Source of the DNA: Tychonema sp. LEGE 07203
GTDB lineage: Bacteria > Cyanobacteriota > Cyanobacteriia > Cyanobacteriales > Microcoleaceae
Length of the DNA: 64,000 nt
Direction: 5' to 3'
Assembly (NCBI RefSeq): GCF_015207285.1
Contig: NZ_JADEXD010000001.1
Coordinates: 107,784 to 171,783, forward strand
Position numbers and translations under genes: made by a program. Under the pieces are notes generated by a model. That model saw only the letters and a list, made by a program, of their open reading frames with translations, ran no database searches and was not told the origin of the DNA. This document shows, in pieces, positions 47,031-56,600 of this stretch (positions are counted from its first letter, which is position 1; each line of letters starts with the position of its first letter).

Positions 47031-47387
47031 ATGACTGAAACTCTAACAACAACCGAAAGAATTGCACGTCTCAATGACCAGTTGCGTCAAGGAAATACCA
47101 AAATTGGTGAAATTCGGATCACTCAAACTGTAAAAGCTCTTCCTCCTGAATACCAACAAAAATTACTGCAATTAGTAAGAGATTTTAACAGTTTTGAATC
47201 AGGCAACGACCCCTACGGAGAACGAGATTTTTTTGCCATTCAACTGGATAGCAAAAACTACTTTTTCAAAATTGATTATTTTGACAGAAAAGCTTGGCTG
47301 GACAACCAAGAAGTGAGTTCAGAATGCCCAGAAAACTCGGATAAAACTTGGAGAGTTGCTACCCTAATGAAATCGAATGAATACTAA
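47031..47387 (+). CDS. DUF3768 family protein
   Basis: A 118-residue protein with the family pattern RIARLNDQLR near the start, then DPYGERDFFAI and FFKIDYFDR (about 62-88). Start chosen at ATG 47031, which has GAGG ahead of it. DUF3768 proteins occur on plasmids and in PRTRC-type cassettes; the function is unknown. The stop overlaps the next gene by 11 bases. Confidence 0.7.
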   Translation: MTETLTTTERIARLNDQLRQGNTKIGEIRITQTVKALPPEYQQKLLQLVRDFNSFESGNDPYGERDFFAIQLDSKNYFFKIDYFDRKAWLDNQEVSSECPENSDKTWRVATLMKSNEY

Positions 47388-48165
47388 TTTTCAAGTAGGA
47401 GCTAACCTTACCTATCGGGTTAGCTCTATAACCTCTATCAATTTTAAGCTATTATGTATGCAACATTTGTCAGGAGAAGCCTTCCGTGAAATTCTGCAAA
47501 TAGCTCCCCGACAGCTAACAGAAATTGATGCTGAATTACTGTTCATCAAAGAACAATACCTGTTCCATTATCGAGAAGGGACAAAGGAACACTACAAACT
47601 ACTCTCCTCTGTCAGTTTGAGAACTGCATTTTCTCACGAGCCAATTGATACAGGTTGGATGCCTCCAGGAGTCATAAGGTGGGGAACTAATTCTCAAGGA
47701 AATTGGGTAGTAAAATTCATACCTCCTGCTCAATATAACCTCCACTTTGATGATATTGAACCGATTACTATTCCGCTAACCGCTTTGGTATTGGTAGGAC
47801 AGAACACTCAATATTGGGTATGGGCAACTGATGTCGCCACCTTCAACCCAGAGGCGAAACCTTACCATACTCCCTTACCAAATATCCACCCAAACGGTTT
47901 AATTTGCTGGGGACAAAATACTCCCCCGGTTGCTTCAACTCAAACCATTGATATTGCTTGGCAAACTTTCATCACTACTCCTTTCAATGCTGACTTATCC
48001 AGCCAAAAAAGCCGAAACTTTCCCCAAGATGTCAGAGAACATCTGAAAAGTTTAGCCTTAAAAAAAAGGCGATTTTATCCTGTTAAAGATTTACTTGAAA
48101 GCAGGTGCAACCAGTCAATTAACTTTTTAATAGAACACCTTTTATTGATTGCTAACCCTATCTAG
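47377..48165 (+). CDS. PRTRC protein B-like (E2-like fold)
   Basis: A 262-residue protein. The centre has PPGVIRWG and the C-terminal half PLPNIHPNGLICWG (near residues 168-181) followed by a W-x-x-F and a FNADL segment, the hallmark of PRTRC protein B, an E2-ubiquitin-conjugase-like partner of the JAB and ThiF proteins that follow. Length agrees with the family. It overlaps the DUF3768 gene by 11 bases. Confidence 0.75.
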   Translation: MNTNFQVGANLTYRVSSITSINFKLLCMQHLSGEAFREILQIAPRQLTEIDAELLFIKEQYLFHYREGTKEHYKLLSSVSLRTAFSHEPIDTGWMPPGVIRWGTNSQGNWVVKFIPPAQYNLHFDDIEPITIPLTALVLVGQNTQYWVWATDVATFNPEAKPYHTPLPNIHPNGLICWGQNTPPVASTQTIDIAWQTFITTPFNADLSSQKSRNFPQDVREHLKSLALKKRRFYPVKDLLESRCNQSINFLIEHLLLIANPI

Positions 48166-48209
48166 GCATTGCACTCAACATTTTTATTTCAACCGCCAAG
48201 TTTAAGTTA

Positions 48210-48848
48210 ATGCTAAAACTTTTTAACCACATTCATGCCTCTATTCCCTTGCCTCCCATTGCTACTGGAGTATTCTGCGAATACGTTACAGCCTCTAACG
48301 GCGTGTTTGTGCGTTCAGTTCGCCCCGGACTAGAGGCAATGATTCCTGTTGCAAATTCAGCGCCCAATACTATCAAAGGGTTGCCATCTATAGAACCGTA
48401 CTTGCACCTTGACACTCGTTCAGTACCATTAGAATTAGTCCTTTCTCTGTGTACAAAATCTGCATTTAGCAAAGATAATAGTGGGAATCTCACAGAGATT
48501 TTATTTCACCTATCCCTTGACAGCCGCAATCAATGGCAACTGACAATTCCACTCCAAACAACTACACGAATAAGCTGCCAACCTCTTGATAATTTATCCT
48601 GCTCAACTGCCTTAATTGAATGCCACTCTCACGGAGAAATGCCTGCTTTCTTTAGTAGCACAGATGATGCTGACGAGCGCGGGTTTAGACTCTATGCAGT
48701 CTTGGGTAAAGTTAATACTTTAAATCCTGAGATTTTAGTCAGAATCGGAATTTTCGGACACTATAGCTTAATTAAAGCTAGTTCTGTATTTGCTCTGCCA
48801 TATTTTATCACCGATGCTTACCAAAACTCCCTTAAACCTCGACTTTGA
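48210..48848 (+). CDS. PRTRC protein A-like JAB/JAMM metallopeptidase
   Basis: A 212-residue protein with a full JAMM zinc motif: His139-x-His141, seven residues, Ser149, two residues, Asp152 (sequence CHSHGEMPAFFSSTDD). JAB proteases cleave ubiquitin-like modifiers. Together with the B-like and ThiF proteins it makes a ubiquitin-like conjugation/deconjugation set. The next gene begins inside its last 35 bases. Confidence 0.85.
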   Translation: MLKLFNHIHASIPLPPIATGVFCEYVTASNGVFVRSVRPGLEAMIPVANSAPNTIKGLPSIEPYLHLDTRSVPLELVLSLCTKSAFSKDNSGNLTEILFHLSLDSRNQWQLTIPLQTTTRISCQPLDNLSCSTALIECHSHGEMPAFFSSTDDADERGFRLYAVLGKVNTLNPEILVRIGIFGHYSLIKASSVFALPYFITDAYQNSLKPRL

Positions 48849-49719
48849 GTACGCCAATTCTACCCCTCTCCTCCTCAAAGATTACTCTCACCTACACTTG
48901 TGGCTCGTTGGCTGTGGGGGCACTGGCTCTTATGTAGCTGAAAGTTTAGCACGATTAGCTTACGTTTTCAAACAACGTCGTAAAAATGTCAATGTTGCCT
49001 TTGTTGACCCTGACATTGTTGAAGAGAAAAACTTGGGAAGGCAGAGATTTTGTCAATCTGAACTCGGATTGAATAAAGCCGCTACTCTTGCTTTGCGTTA
49101 CAATCTTACCTGGGGACTAGAAATTAGTGCAATTCCTGACTATTTTGACCCTAAATTGGTAAAATCATACTGGAATAATTTGGTAATTATCATTGGCTGC
49201 GTTGACAATAGTGCGGCTCGCCGTTCCTTCGGCAAAACACTAGAAAATAACCGCCACTCTGATATTCCGAGAATCTGGTATCTTGATGCTGGCAATAACT
49301 TTGACAGCGGTCAAATTCTACTCGGTAGTCATAATTATGCTGAGGGGTTAATTCCTCACCTAGATCAATTTGAGAGAACAGGCATTATGGGAGCCCTACC
49401 CTCTCCTATTTGGCAGTGCCCCAATTTGATAGAATTCCAGCCTGAAGAACTGGCAGAACCCCATTTATCTTGTGCTGAGTTAGCCACTATTAACGCTCAG
49501 AGTCTCACAATTAATCAGGCGATGGCCTCCATTATTGCTGACTATTTATTCCGTCTCACCTTGACGAATGACTTGCGGAGGTTTGCCACTTTCCTTAACC
49601 TTAAATCTGGTTCTATGCGCTCGGAATTTATCAGTTTTTCATCTCTTAAAAGGTTTGCAAGAGGGGGAGGGGGAAGGGGAAGGGTGGAAAAAGGAAGGGA
49701 AGAGGAAGGGGAAGGGTAG
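48814..49719 (+). CDS. PRTRC ThiF/E1-like adenylating enzyme
   Basis: A 301-residue protein with the ThiF/E1 nucleotide-binding motif WLVGCGGTGSYVA, then FVDPDIVEEKNLGRQRF and IIGCVDN. The possible active Cys is in HLSCAEL. It would activate a ubiquitin-like protein by adenylation. Start chosen at ATG 48814, in frame with a weaker one at 48790. The last ~25 residues (GGGGRGRVEKGREEEGEG) come from a purine microsatellite, so the natural end may have been replaced. Confidence 0.85.
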   Translation: MLTKTPLNLDFEYANSTPLLLKDYSHLHLWLVGCGGTGSYVAESLARLAYVFKQRRKNVNVAFVDPDIVEEKNLGRQRFCQSELGLNKAATLALRYNLTWGLEISAIPDYFDPKLVKSYWNNLVIIIGCVDNSAARRSFGKTLENNRHSDIPRIWYLDAGNNFDSGQILLGSHNYAEGLIPHLDQFERTGIMGALPSPIWQCPNLIEFQPEELAEPHLSCAELATINAQSLTINQAMASIIADYLFRLTLTNDLRRFATFLNLKSGSMRSEFISFSSLKRFARGGGGRGRVEKGREEEGEG

Positions 49720-49745
49720 AAAAAGCTGATTATTTGGGGAGGGGA
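49660..49745. repeat. Purine microsatellite extending the ThiF gene
   Basis: GGGGAAGG-type repeats run from inside the ThiF gene end to past its stop. Because they are purine-only they encode Gly, Arg, Glu and Lys, and alter the C-terminus of the protein. Confidence 0.7.
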
Positions 49746-49780
49746 AAGGAAGGCTTCGCCGTAAACTATGCGGCTCGACT

Positions 49781-50299
49781 GAGCGACATTTCGTAGCTAG
49801 AGCTAGATTAGATTTTCAATTTAAAACTGCACATGAGTTATTTAGCAAATGTGATGTTTTAGTTGTTGAAGACTTGAGTGGCAAAAATTTAACTAGACGT
49901 GCCAAACCCAAGACTGATGTTGAAAATGGTAATTTGGTTTATTTGCCGAACGGTCAGTCAGCTAAAAGTGGCTTGAATAAATCCATGCTTGATGCGGCTC
50001 ATGGGCAATTCGCGAGCGTCCTAAAATATGTCGCTTGGAAATTGGGTAAAAGCATTTTGTTTGTTGACCCGAAAGGCACTTCTCAGCACTGTTGGAACTG
50101 CCTCAACAAAGTGCCGAAAGGATTATCGGAGCCCTGGCATTCCTGTCAGTGCGGGGAGTCTTTGGATCGAGATGAAAATTCAGCCAAACTTATAAAAAAG
50201 ATTGGTTTGAGTTACGAAAGTGGCGGGGGAACTCCGTCACTCAAAACAGCGTTTGAAAAAAAGGAAAAAGAAGCCTGCGGTATAACGGTAATCCGTTGA
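49781..50299 (+). pseudogene. 3' remnant of an IS200/IS605 TnpB (OrfB) gene
   Basis: Reading from about 49790 the frame gives VVEDLSGKNL, SMLDAAHGQF and VDPKGTSQHCWNC...CQCGESLDRDENSA: the C-terminal RuvC and zinc-finger part of a TnpB RNA-guided nuclease. The N-terminal two thirds are missing; no TnpA is near. The four zinc Cys and the DRDxN motif are intact. Confidence 0.82.
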
Positions 50300-51369
50300 C
50301 CGTCAGGTTCGTTCACGGAATATGGACGATACAGCGCGTTTGGGATTGACAGCAAAAGCCAAGGCTATCGAAAAATTAGTGTGAGTTTGATTGAAAGAAT
50401 GAGAGCATACAACACAGCCTGACAATAAAACTTGATGTACTCTAGTTTAACAAAGTAATGAAATAGTTGCTATCAGTTGGAATTAGAGAAGCAGAGTATA
50501 CACCAAAGGGTACTATCAGGTTTGGTGTATACTTTCTTGTTGCTAATTAACGTCAGAGTTACTATTAACTTAATCGGTCGAATCGAAGTATACACCAAAA
50601 CTCCCTGCTGTTGCCACTTCAAACCGAGTCCCCACGCTTCGATACTGGCACTGCTTCTCCAGTGGGAATTGTTGAATCCTGCTCGGGAATCGCACCTCTT
50701 CCCTTCACAGTTGTGGCTCCACCCAGCATTCTCCGAGCATTCTCCGAGCTTCACTAGCCATCCACAGATTCATTACCAGCGATCGGGGTGTAACGAGGGG
50801 TCTGACCCTCTCAAGAACCCTGATCACTTTCTTAGTTTGTTGATGCGTATGGGTTTGAAGAAAGTGATCAGGGTGATCAGGGCGATCGGGCACTCCTACC
50901 TTGTTTTTTAAAGGGGGTGTCTTGTTAATTGAGAACTACCCCACCCCTTCATATTTTTAGGGAGTAGTACCCCGATCGCCCTGATCACCCTGATCACACA
51001 CTCCAAACTATTGATTTTCCGTAGTCTTTTGAGCGATCAGGGTACAATAAGGGGTCACACCCTACAATCTACCCTGATCGCCTTATTATTGCTCAAAGTA
51101 TTGATTTAGCGTTGCGTGTTAGTAAATTATGGTTAAGTAAGGGGTCAGACCCTCCATTCTCCCCCGATCGCTTGGTTAGTAAAAATCAGGGGTAAGACCC
51201 CTCGTTTGTATGGGGGCAATTAAACGCAGAAAAGCGCTCCGCATCAACGAAGAGAGAAAGATGCGGATTGAAGCGGTGGTGGATAGTCAAAAAGTTAGAG
51301 AGAAATCAAAAAACTAAGAGAGTTCAAAGAAGGGGCTGCCGCCTTGTGTGAAAAAGACAGAGCAATCAA
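50300..51369. repeat. Mosaic of decayed copies of neighbouring sequence
   Basis: No believable gene in ~1.07 kb. At 50496-50599 are three GTATACACCAA-type repeats as in the ASCH-like gene (50496, 50521 inverted, 50588). At 50847-51044 the sequence follows, with mismatches, the primase gene at 54245-54454, in the same orientation. The right part (51030-51200) repeats GATCAGGGT and AAGGGGTCA-type words. An ORF on either strand would be interrupted or non-conserved. Confidence 0.65.
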
Positions 51370-52470
51370 TCACAGTTGCCGACCCAGTACCTCGGTAACT
51401 ATTGCAGCTACTCCTAACTTATTGGTAATGGCTTCCCTCAGTTTGGGGAGTTTGCCCACAGGAATGTAGACACTCTTCACCTTCCACTTACCGTCTGCTT
51501 TAACTTTGTAGCGGTAGTGGTTAACTATGCTTTCACCCTTCCAAAAGCTATACACCAAGCCACTGCCACCCTGAACTGTGGGAGTTTGGTGTATACTCTC
51601 GGCTAGTGAATCATTACTTGCATTAGTGTCACTTTGATTGCCATCACCAGGGTATACACCAAGACTCTGTGTTGAGGTTTGGTGTATACTTGCGACGGGT
51701 GAAGAGATTGGGGTGTTGGTATTAGCTTGCTTGTCGTTGTTTTGGTATACACCAGGAAATGTTTGATGCTTGAGTAAGGTTTGGTGTATACTCTGAGTTG
51801 ATAAAGTAATGCCACAGTTGCTGTTAGTTTTATGCTCAAGTATCGAGTATACACCAAGGGAAGGTAATGAGGTTTGGTGTATACTATACTTTCGTGGACT
51901 GAGAGGTAAGTTGCTATTAGTAGTGCTATCAGGCTCAAAAGATGCAATTACAGGAGCTAATTGAGCTTGGTGTATACTCTCGACTAGCGAAGTAAGGTCA
52001 GAGTTGCTGTCAGCTTTAGTTTCTGAGTCCGAGTATACACCAAGGATGTCAGCAGTATGGGTTGATACTACTTGATTCAGTGCCACAAATTCAAAGCGAA
52101 TCACCCAAACTTCCTGGCTGCTGTTGCCTTTAAAGTATTGCTTGATGAACTCTACGACTGACGCACACATCCCCCCTTCAGCCTGCAAATCTTCATCGGG
52201 CATTGCTGCAAGTTGTTCTTTGTAGGGAGCGCCAAGTAACCGACACCAACCAATTTGCTTGCCTCCATAACGGATATCTTTATCCAAAGCTTTGACTAAT
52301 TTGTGTTGATGGAAAGCATTGATGAATTTATCGGCGTGTTTATCTTTCCAAGCACGGCGTGTCACCGTTTTATGGGTAAGACAATGCAGCGTTTTCCAAA
52401 AGCTAATACCCAACCCAGATAATGCAAACTCAGTGGTGTTTTCAATCGATGATTCCGAAAGCTTTGGCAA
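51370..52470 (-). CDS. ASCH-like domain protein with repeat-built C-terminus
   Basis: The frame is open from 53151 but overlaps the methyltransferase, so the start is uncertain; the TTG at 52470 is a working choice. About residues 15-120 match the ASCH/PUA-like type: GISFWKTLHCLTHKTVTRR, YGGKQIGWCRLL and DEDLQAEGG. A repeat region follows with SIHQT and LGVYS units spaced 31-34 residues, written by palindromic GTATACACCAA repeats. The last ~60 residues, basic, are a separate small domain. ASCH domains bind RNA or modified nucleic acid. It is the last gene of the primase operon; a link to the methyltransferase just ahead is plausible. Confidence 0.6.
   Translation of the reverse strand: MPKLSESSIENTTEFALSGLGISFWKTLHCLTHKTVTRRAWKDKHADKFINAFHQHKLVKALDKDIRYGGKQIGWCRLLGAPYKEQLAAMPDEDLQAEGGMCASVVEFIKQYFKGNSSQEVWVIRFEFVALNQVVSTHTADILGVYSDSETKADSNSDLTSLVESIHQAQLAPVIASFEPDSTTNSNLPLSPRKYSIHQTSLPSLGVYSILEHKTNSNCGITLSTQSIHQTLLKHQTFPGVYQNNDKQANTNTPISSPVASIHQTSTQSLGVYPGDGNQSDTNASNDSLAESIHQTPTVQGGSGLVYSFWKGESIVNHYRYKVKADGKWKVKSVYIPVGKLPKLREAITNKLGVAAIVTEVLGRQL
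51549..52044. repeat. Ten palindrome-arranged GTATACACCAA repeats inside a gene
   Basis: Copies at 51549, 51585 (inverted), 51652, 51678 (inverted), 51745, 51780 (inverted), 51847, 51873 (inverted), 51966 (inverted) and 52033. Each pair faces inward across 13-25 bases, so the message or DNA could form hairpins. Pairs recur about every 93-103 bp, in frame, and encode repeated SIHQT...LGVYS. Spacers differ, unlike a CRISPR. Confidence 0.85.
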
Positions 52471-53248
52471 GATGCTGCACCCGTTTGAGGGCAATGTAAG
52501 CTTGTCCGGGCATGACTGTTTTGGCAAAGACGTATCTGGCTCGGATTCTACCTTTGGTTTTGCTCTTGACTCCAAAGTCTGAGAGAGTGATGTTCTGGTA
52601 GCAAGGCAATCCGTCCAGCCCAGGGGGAATCCAAATATCAATTCCATTCCCATCGCGGATAAATAATGGGATGGGGAAATGATGCCCTGCTTCCTGAGCG
52701 ATTGTTCGCACTTCGTCAGCCCCGCAGGTTTGGAATTGGTGCTGGTGTTGCTGCTGTGCAAAGTCCTGAAGGAAAGCGACGATAAAGACTCGGTTTCTTT
52801 GGTGTCCCGCTCCCACTTCCTTTGCCGATAGGAGGAGCGGGTCTTGGACACAATATCCTGCCATTCGCAAAGAGGCAACGACTTCTCTACCTCCTCGGAC
52901 GAGCAAGCCTTCTGGATTTTCGACAACCACAAAGCTGGGTCTAGCTTCAAGGATAATTCGGAGCATTTGCCACCACAAACTTGATTCTGGATGAGCCAAT
53001 CCTTCTCGCTTTCCGGCATTGCTCGTACCAGTGCAAGGGAAACCTCCCCAGATGCAATCATATTGTCCTGGGGTAGCGCTAAAAGTTCGGATGTCGCTGT
53101 GAATTGGGATGTGGGGATAGTGCTGTCGGAGTACATATTGAGCATCCTCATCGATTTCTACTAACTGTTCGACTGTGAAACAATTTAGGGTGGTGGCTGC
53201 TAACTCAAAACCACCGATACCGCTGAAAAGTGAAAGCGTTCGCATCAT
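52442..53248 (-). CDS. DNA cytosine-5 methyltransferase
   Basis: A 268-residue m5C methyltransferase. Motif I is LSLFSGIGGFELA (5-17), motif IV is GGFPCTGTSNAGKREGL with catalytic Cys72, motif VI VVVENPEG (107-114) and motif VIII GHQRNRVFIV near 150. The end, VMPGQAYIALKRV, is motif X. GNAV is replaced by a diverged AKTV. A strong AAGGAGG precedes the ATG. No restriction endonuclease is beside it, so it is probably an orphan that protects or marks the plasmid. It is translated from the primase operon, ahead of the ASCH-like gene. Confidence 0.93.
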   Translation of the reverse strand: MMRTLSLFSGIGGFELAATTLNCFTVEQLVEIDEDAQYVLRQHYPHIPIHSDIRTFSATPGQYDCIWGGFPCTGTSNAGKREGLAHPESSLWWQMLRIILEARPSFVVVENPEGLLVRGGREVVASLRMAGYCVQDPLLLSAKEVGAGHQRNRVFIVAFLQDFAQQQHQHQFQTCGADEVRTIAQEAGHHFPIPLFIRDGNGIDIWIPPGLDGLPCYQNITLSDFGVKSKTKGRIRARYVFAKTVMPGQAYIALKRVQHLAKAFGIID

Positions 53249-53285
53249 CCTTGCTCCTCCTTTTTCGGAATCACAACAAAGCTTA

Positions 53286-53627
53286 TTAAAGGGGTGACTC
53301 AGCGGGTGTTAGTAATCCCTTAGCATCCTGAATTCCCGCTTCAAAAGCTAATCTTGGTGTAGCGAATTCACCCTTTAACTCACTAAAAAGGGAAGCACTG
53401 TAAGCCAACCGATAAGCGAACTTTGGGTGATTGGTTGACGAGCGCCACACTTCGACAGAGTGCCAGCCTTTCAAAGGTGTGCTGAGCCAGAACTTATCTC
53501 GAAGAATGGGAGCCAAAACTTGCTTTGCTTGCCATCGGTGATTGCAGTTGTTGCAGCAAACCTCCAAACTATGGGGATGGCAGCGATAAATATCAGGAGA
53601 AGCGCAATTGGGGCATTGTTTGTTCAT
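53286..53627 (-). CDS. Small zinc-ribbon protein
   Basis: A 113-residue protein with a zinc ribbon: CPNC (residues 5-8) and CCNNC (near 24-28), then a soluble domain with TPLKGWHSVEVW. The ATG at 53627 is two bases after the primase stop. A role as DNA-binding accessory to replication fits its place but is not shown. Confidence 0.7.
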   Translation of the reverse strand: MNKQCPNCASPDIYRCHPHSLEVCCNNCNHRWQAKQVLAPILRDKFWLSTPLKGWHSVEVWRSSTNHPKFAYRLAYSASLFSELKGEFATPRLAFEAGIQDAKGLLTPAESPL

Positions 53628-53629
53628 AG

Positions 53630-56600
53630 CTAAAACCAATCCTCCGATTGTGGTGAAAATCTGCTGTGATGGTCTGAAGGTGGTTGAGAATCGGGTAACA
53701 AATTGAGTTGCTTGGGTTCAGAGTTTGTGAGTTCCGCCTCGGTGTTTGTTACTTCTAAATCACCAATACCCTCCGATTTCTCACTAGCTAATTCCAGGGC
53801 TTGGGCGTACACCGATGCTCCTAAGTCAAACAATCCCGATTCATTGATTCTTTCAACCCAGTTACCGATACCCAACAAACACTGGCTCCACAAGTCAAAT
53901 TGCTGCCATTGATGATTGAGTGCATCTACATCTAAAGCCAACCAAGTTTTTATGGCCTTCCTCCACTTCTCGATATCCTGGGGAATCCGCCTCTCAAACT
54001 CTTCCCTCAATCCTTTGAGTCGGTCTTTTACCGAGGGTGTCAGTGCAGCAAAGATTTCAGAGCGCTGGTGATTCGGTACGCCCAATCCCTTCACCGCTTC
54101 ATAGGAGTTGCCCTCTCGGTTGGCTACTTCAGAGAGCTTGGATACCCATTCATCTATCCCGAGCAAACGATCGGGGTGATCGGGGTAATCGGTTGCAATC
54201 GGGGTACTGTAATCAGCCCTGATCACCCCCTGGGTTCCTCGTGGTGTATGGGTTTGACTAGAAGCGATCGGGGCGATCGGGGTAGAGGACAACTCCTCAC
54301 CTCTTTTTTTACAGGGGGTGTCTTGTTGCTTAGGAACATCCACTACCCCTTCATTTTTTAAGTGAGTAGTACCCTGATCACCCTGATCACCCTGATCACA
54401 CACTTCAAACCATTGATTTTGTGTAGTTTCTTGATGTTCGGGGTACATTGATCTGCCCTGATTATTAGGGGGGTGTAGGGCGATCGCCCTCATCAAGCCT
54501 CGATCGCTCCATGTTTCAAAAGCTAATAAACCGCCTTCAGAGCAGAGGAATTTGGCACACCGCCACTCGGGTTCGGGGTGTGGTTGGTTTGGTTTACCTT
54601 GGTAGCCGTTAGAAACATCGTCAGCTTGGGAAACATCGACCATGACCCCCGGTAACAGAGTCATGTGATCCCAGCAAGCGGGTTGCAATTCGCCATCTTG
54701 GCGGTGTCTGGGTAGGTGGTGCTGGGGAATTACTGTTTTGAGGTGAGCTATGAACTTGCTCATACCCCGGTTGTCCGAGTAACCGTGTGCTTTGCAATAA
54801 GCAATAAACCAACTGTGGAGTTCGTGGTTTTGGATGGTGGAAGGAGCATCAGTCGGTCGCAAGCACAAATCAATGAAGCTGCGTATCGGGTCGCCGTAGG
54901 TAGCGGCATCGAGTTTGGCAAGGCGGATGCGGTTGTTGGTGGAAGGTTGCAGCAGCAGGGCCTCGCGTTCGACTCTTGGCATTGCCAGGGCCCAAGATAC
55001 GATATCCGCCTTCACCGCCGAAAGTTTGTGACGCAGATAGGGGTCTTCCAATCCTTCCCGTTCTTTGGACAGCAGTGGCAAACACCGCCTATCCCAACCA
55101 TCACCCGCATTCTCGATTTGCAGGTGGTTAACGGAAGCGACTACAAACCGGCAGTTCCATTCTTTGGGGTAGCCGCAGGATGAATAAAGGCTGCGACCCG
55201 AAAGTTTGCCGTTGTCCACTAATTCATAAAACGGACGAATCCCGGTGATGTAGCCCCCGGTGTCGGGGATGGTGTACAAAGATTTACCTGTCAGGTGTTG
55301 GTGCCGCGATTCGGGATTGGCCAGTTCCGTGAAGTCCCCGGAGTGCGAATCCTCCAACCCAAAGATTTCACCCCAGAGTCTGAGTAGAGTTCCCTTACCC
55401 GAACCCGATGGCCCGATGATGTGAATAAACTTGCCGTAGGGTGCGGTAGGGTCGATGAGCATCGAAGTGTAGGCTCTGACAGCATCCAATTGATCGTCCC
55501 CAAAAGCGGAGGTGATGAAGTTGAGGAAAACATCGGGGCAGGGGCGATCGCGAACGTAATCCGATTCAATGGCCGAAGTGAGGTAGTGAGCGGGGTCGTG
55601 GGGCAGGAGTTCTCCCGTTCTCATATCCACAGTGCCATTTTTAAACGCTCTAAAGTGTCGGTTGGAGGGAGGTTCTAGGTAAAGGCGCTTTAGAGCGTAC
55701 TTGAATGCGGAGTTGGTGCAGCCTTCACTGGAGAAAGGGAACGTTTCTTCCCATTCCCACTTGCTCACTTGATGGAGTTTGAACACCTTTTCGCTGCACG
55801 TTGCAATCATGTGTTCGCATCGCTTTTCGTCCTGCCGCTGCCACCACCCCGCCCCGGTGTATTGATACATGGCGCTGTTGATGGCTTTGTAATGCGTTCC
55901 GAATACCTTCCTCACCGCAAAGTCATCAAACGTTCGCCCCCTGGTGTAGTAATTGAAGTCGAGTCCCAACTTGTCGCACAGACTGCGGTAAAACGCATCC
56001 CGCTTGCGGTCGGGACACTTGGTAACTTGCTCTGAATTGTCTTGACTGCCCGCACCCAATTTTTTACCAAACTCCAACAACCAGGGTGGTGGGGAATTTC
56101 CCAGAGTTTCACCAATGGTCTGCCAATAAAATATGTTGAGCGCTGCTGCATCCTGAATATTGGCTGCCCACTTAGTTGCTTCTAGGAGCACTGCTTGTTT
56201 GTCAGCATCGGTGTTTCCCGCCAAGCGAGCAATCTGTTGGGCTTTCCACCTCAAGCCGTGTTGGGCTTTTTCCAAATTGGTATGTTCCAGCCAAGCATTG
56301 ATGCCGTTGCGGTTAATGAATTTATCCGGGTCGCCGTCGCCATCTTCACCCACCGGTAATCGGGGAGCTACATAGGGTGTAATCCCTGCCAACAGCAAAG
56401 ATTTGATGCAGCTTTCAATCCCCTTATCCCCCGCGCTATCTGGGTCGAGGCAAATCACCGCTCTCTCGATACCCGAACGCCGTAGCGACTGCACCTGTTC
56501 TCCCGACAAACTAGCGGCTACACAAGCTACAACTCTGGTATCTCCCAGCGCTTGAGCCACCGCTGCATCCGTCACTCCTTCAACCACAACCACTTCTTTG

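Noticed and set aside
50301..50422. Short frame after the TnpB relic reading YRKISVSLIERMRAYN
   Set aside because: Only ~40 codons directly after a stop, no start; too short to call.
50477..50911. 144-residue ORF on the + strand in the mosaic region
   Set aside because: It runs across decayed copies of other genes and repeats; no domain or conserved composition.
51549..52044. GTATACACCAA repeats as a CRISPR array
   Set aside because: Orientation alternates and the repeats are in frame inside a protein-coding gene.
52470..53151. N-terminal 227 residues of the 593-residue open frame as part of the ASCH-like protein
   Set aside because: The other frame there encodes a complete methyltransferase with all motifs, so this part is most likely a shadow, though listed as a finding because of one motif.
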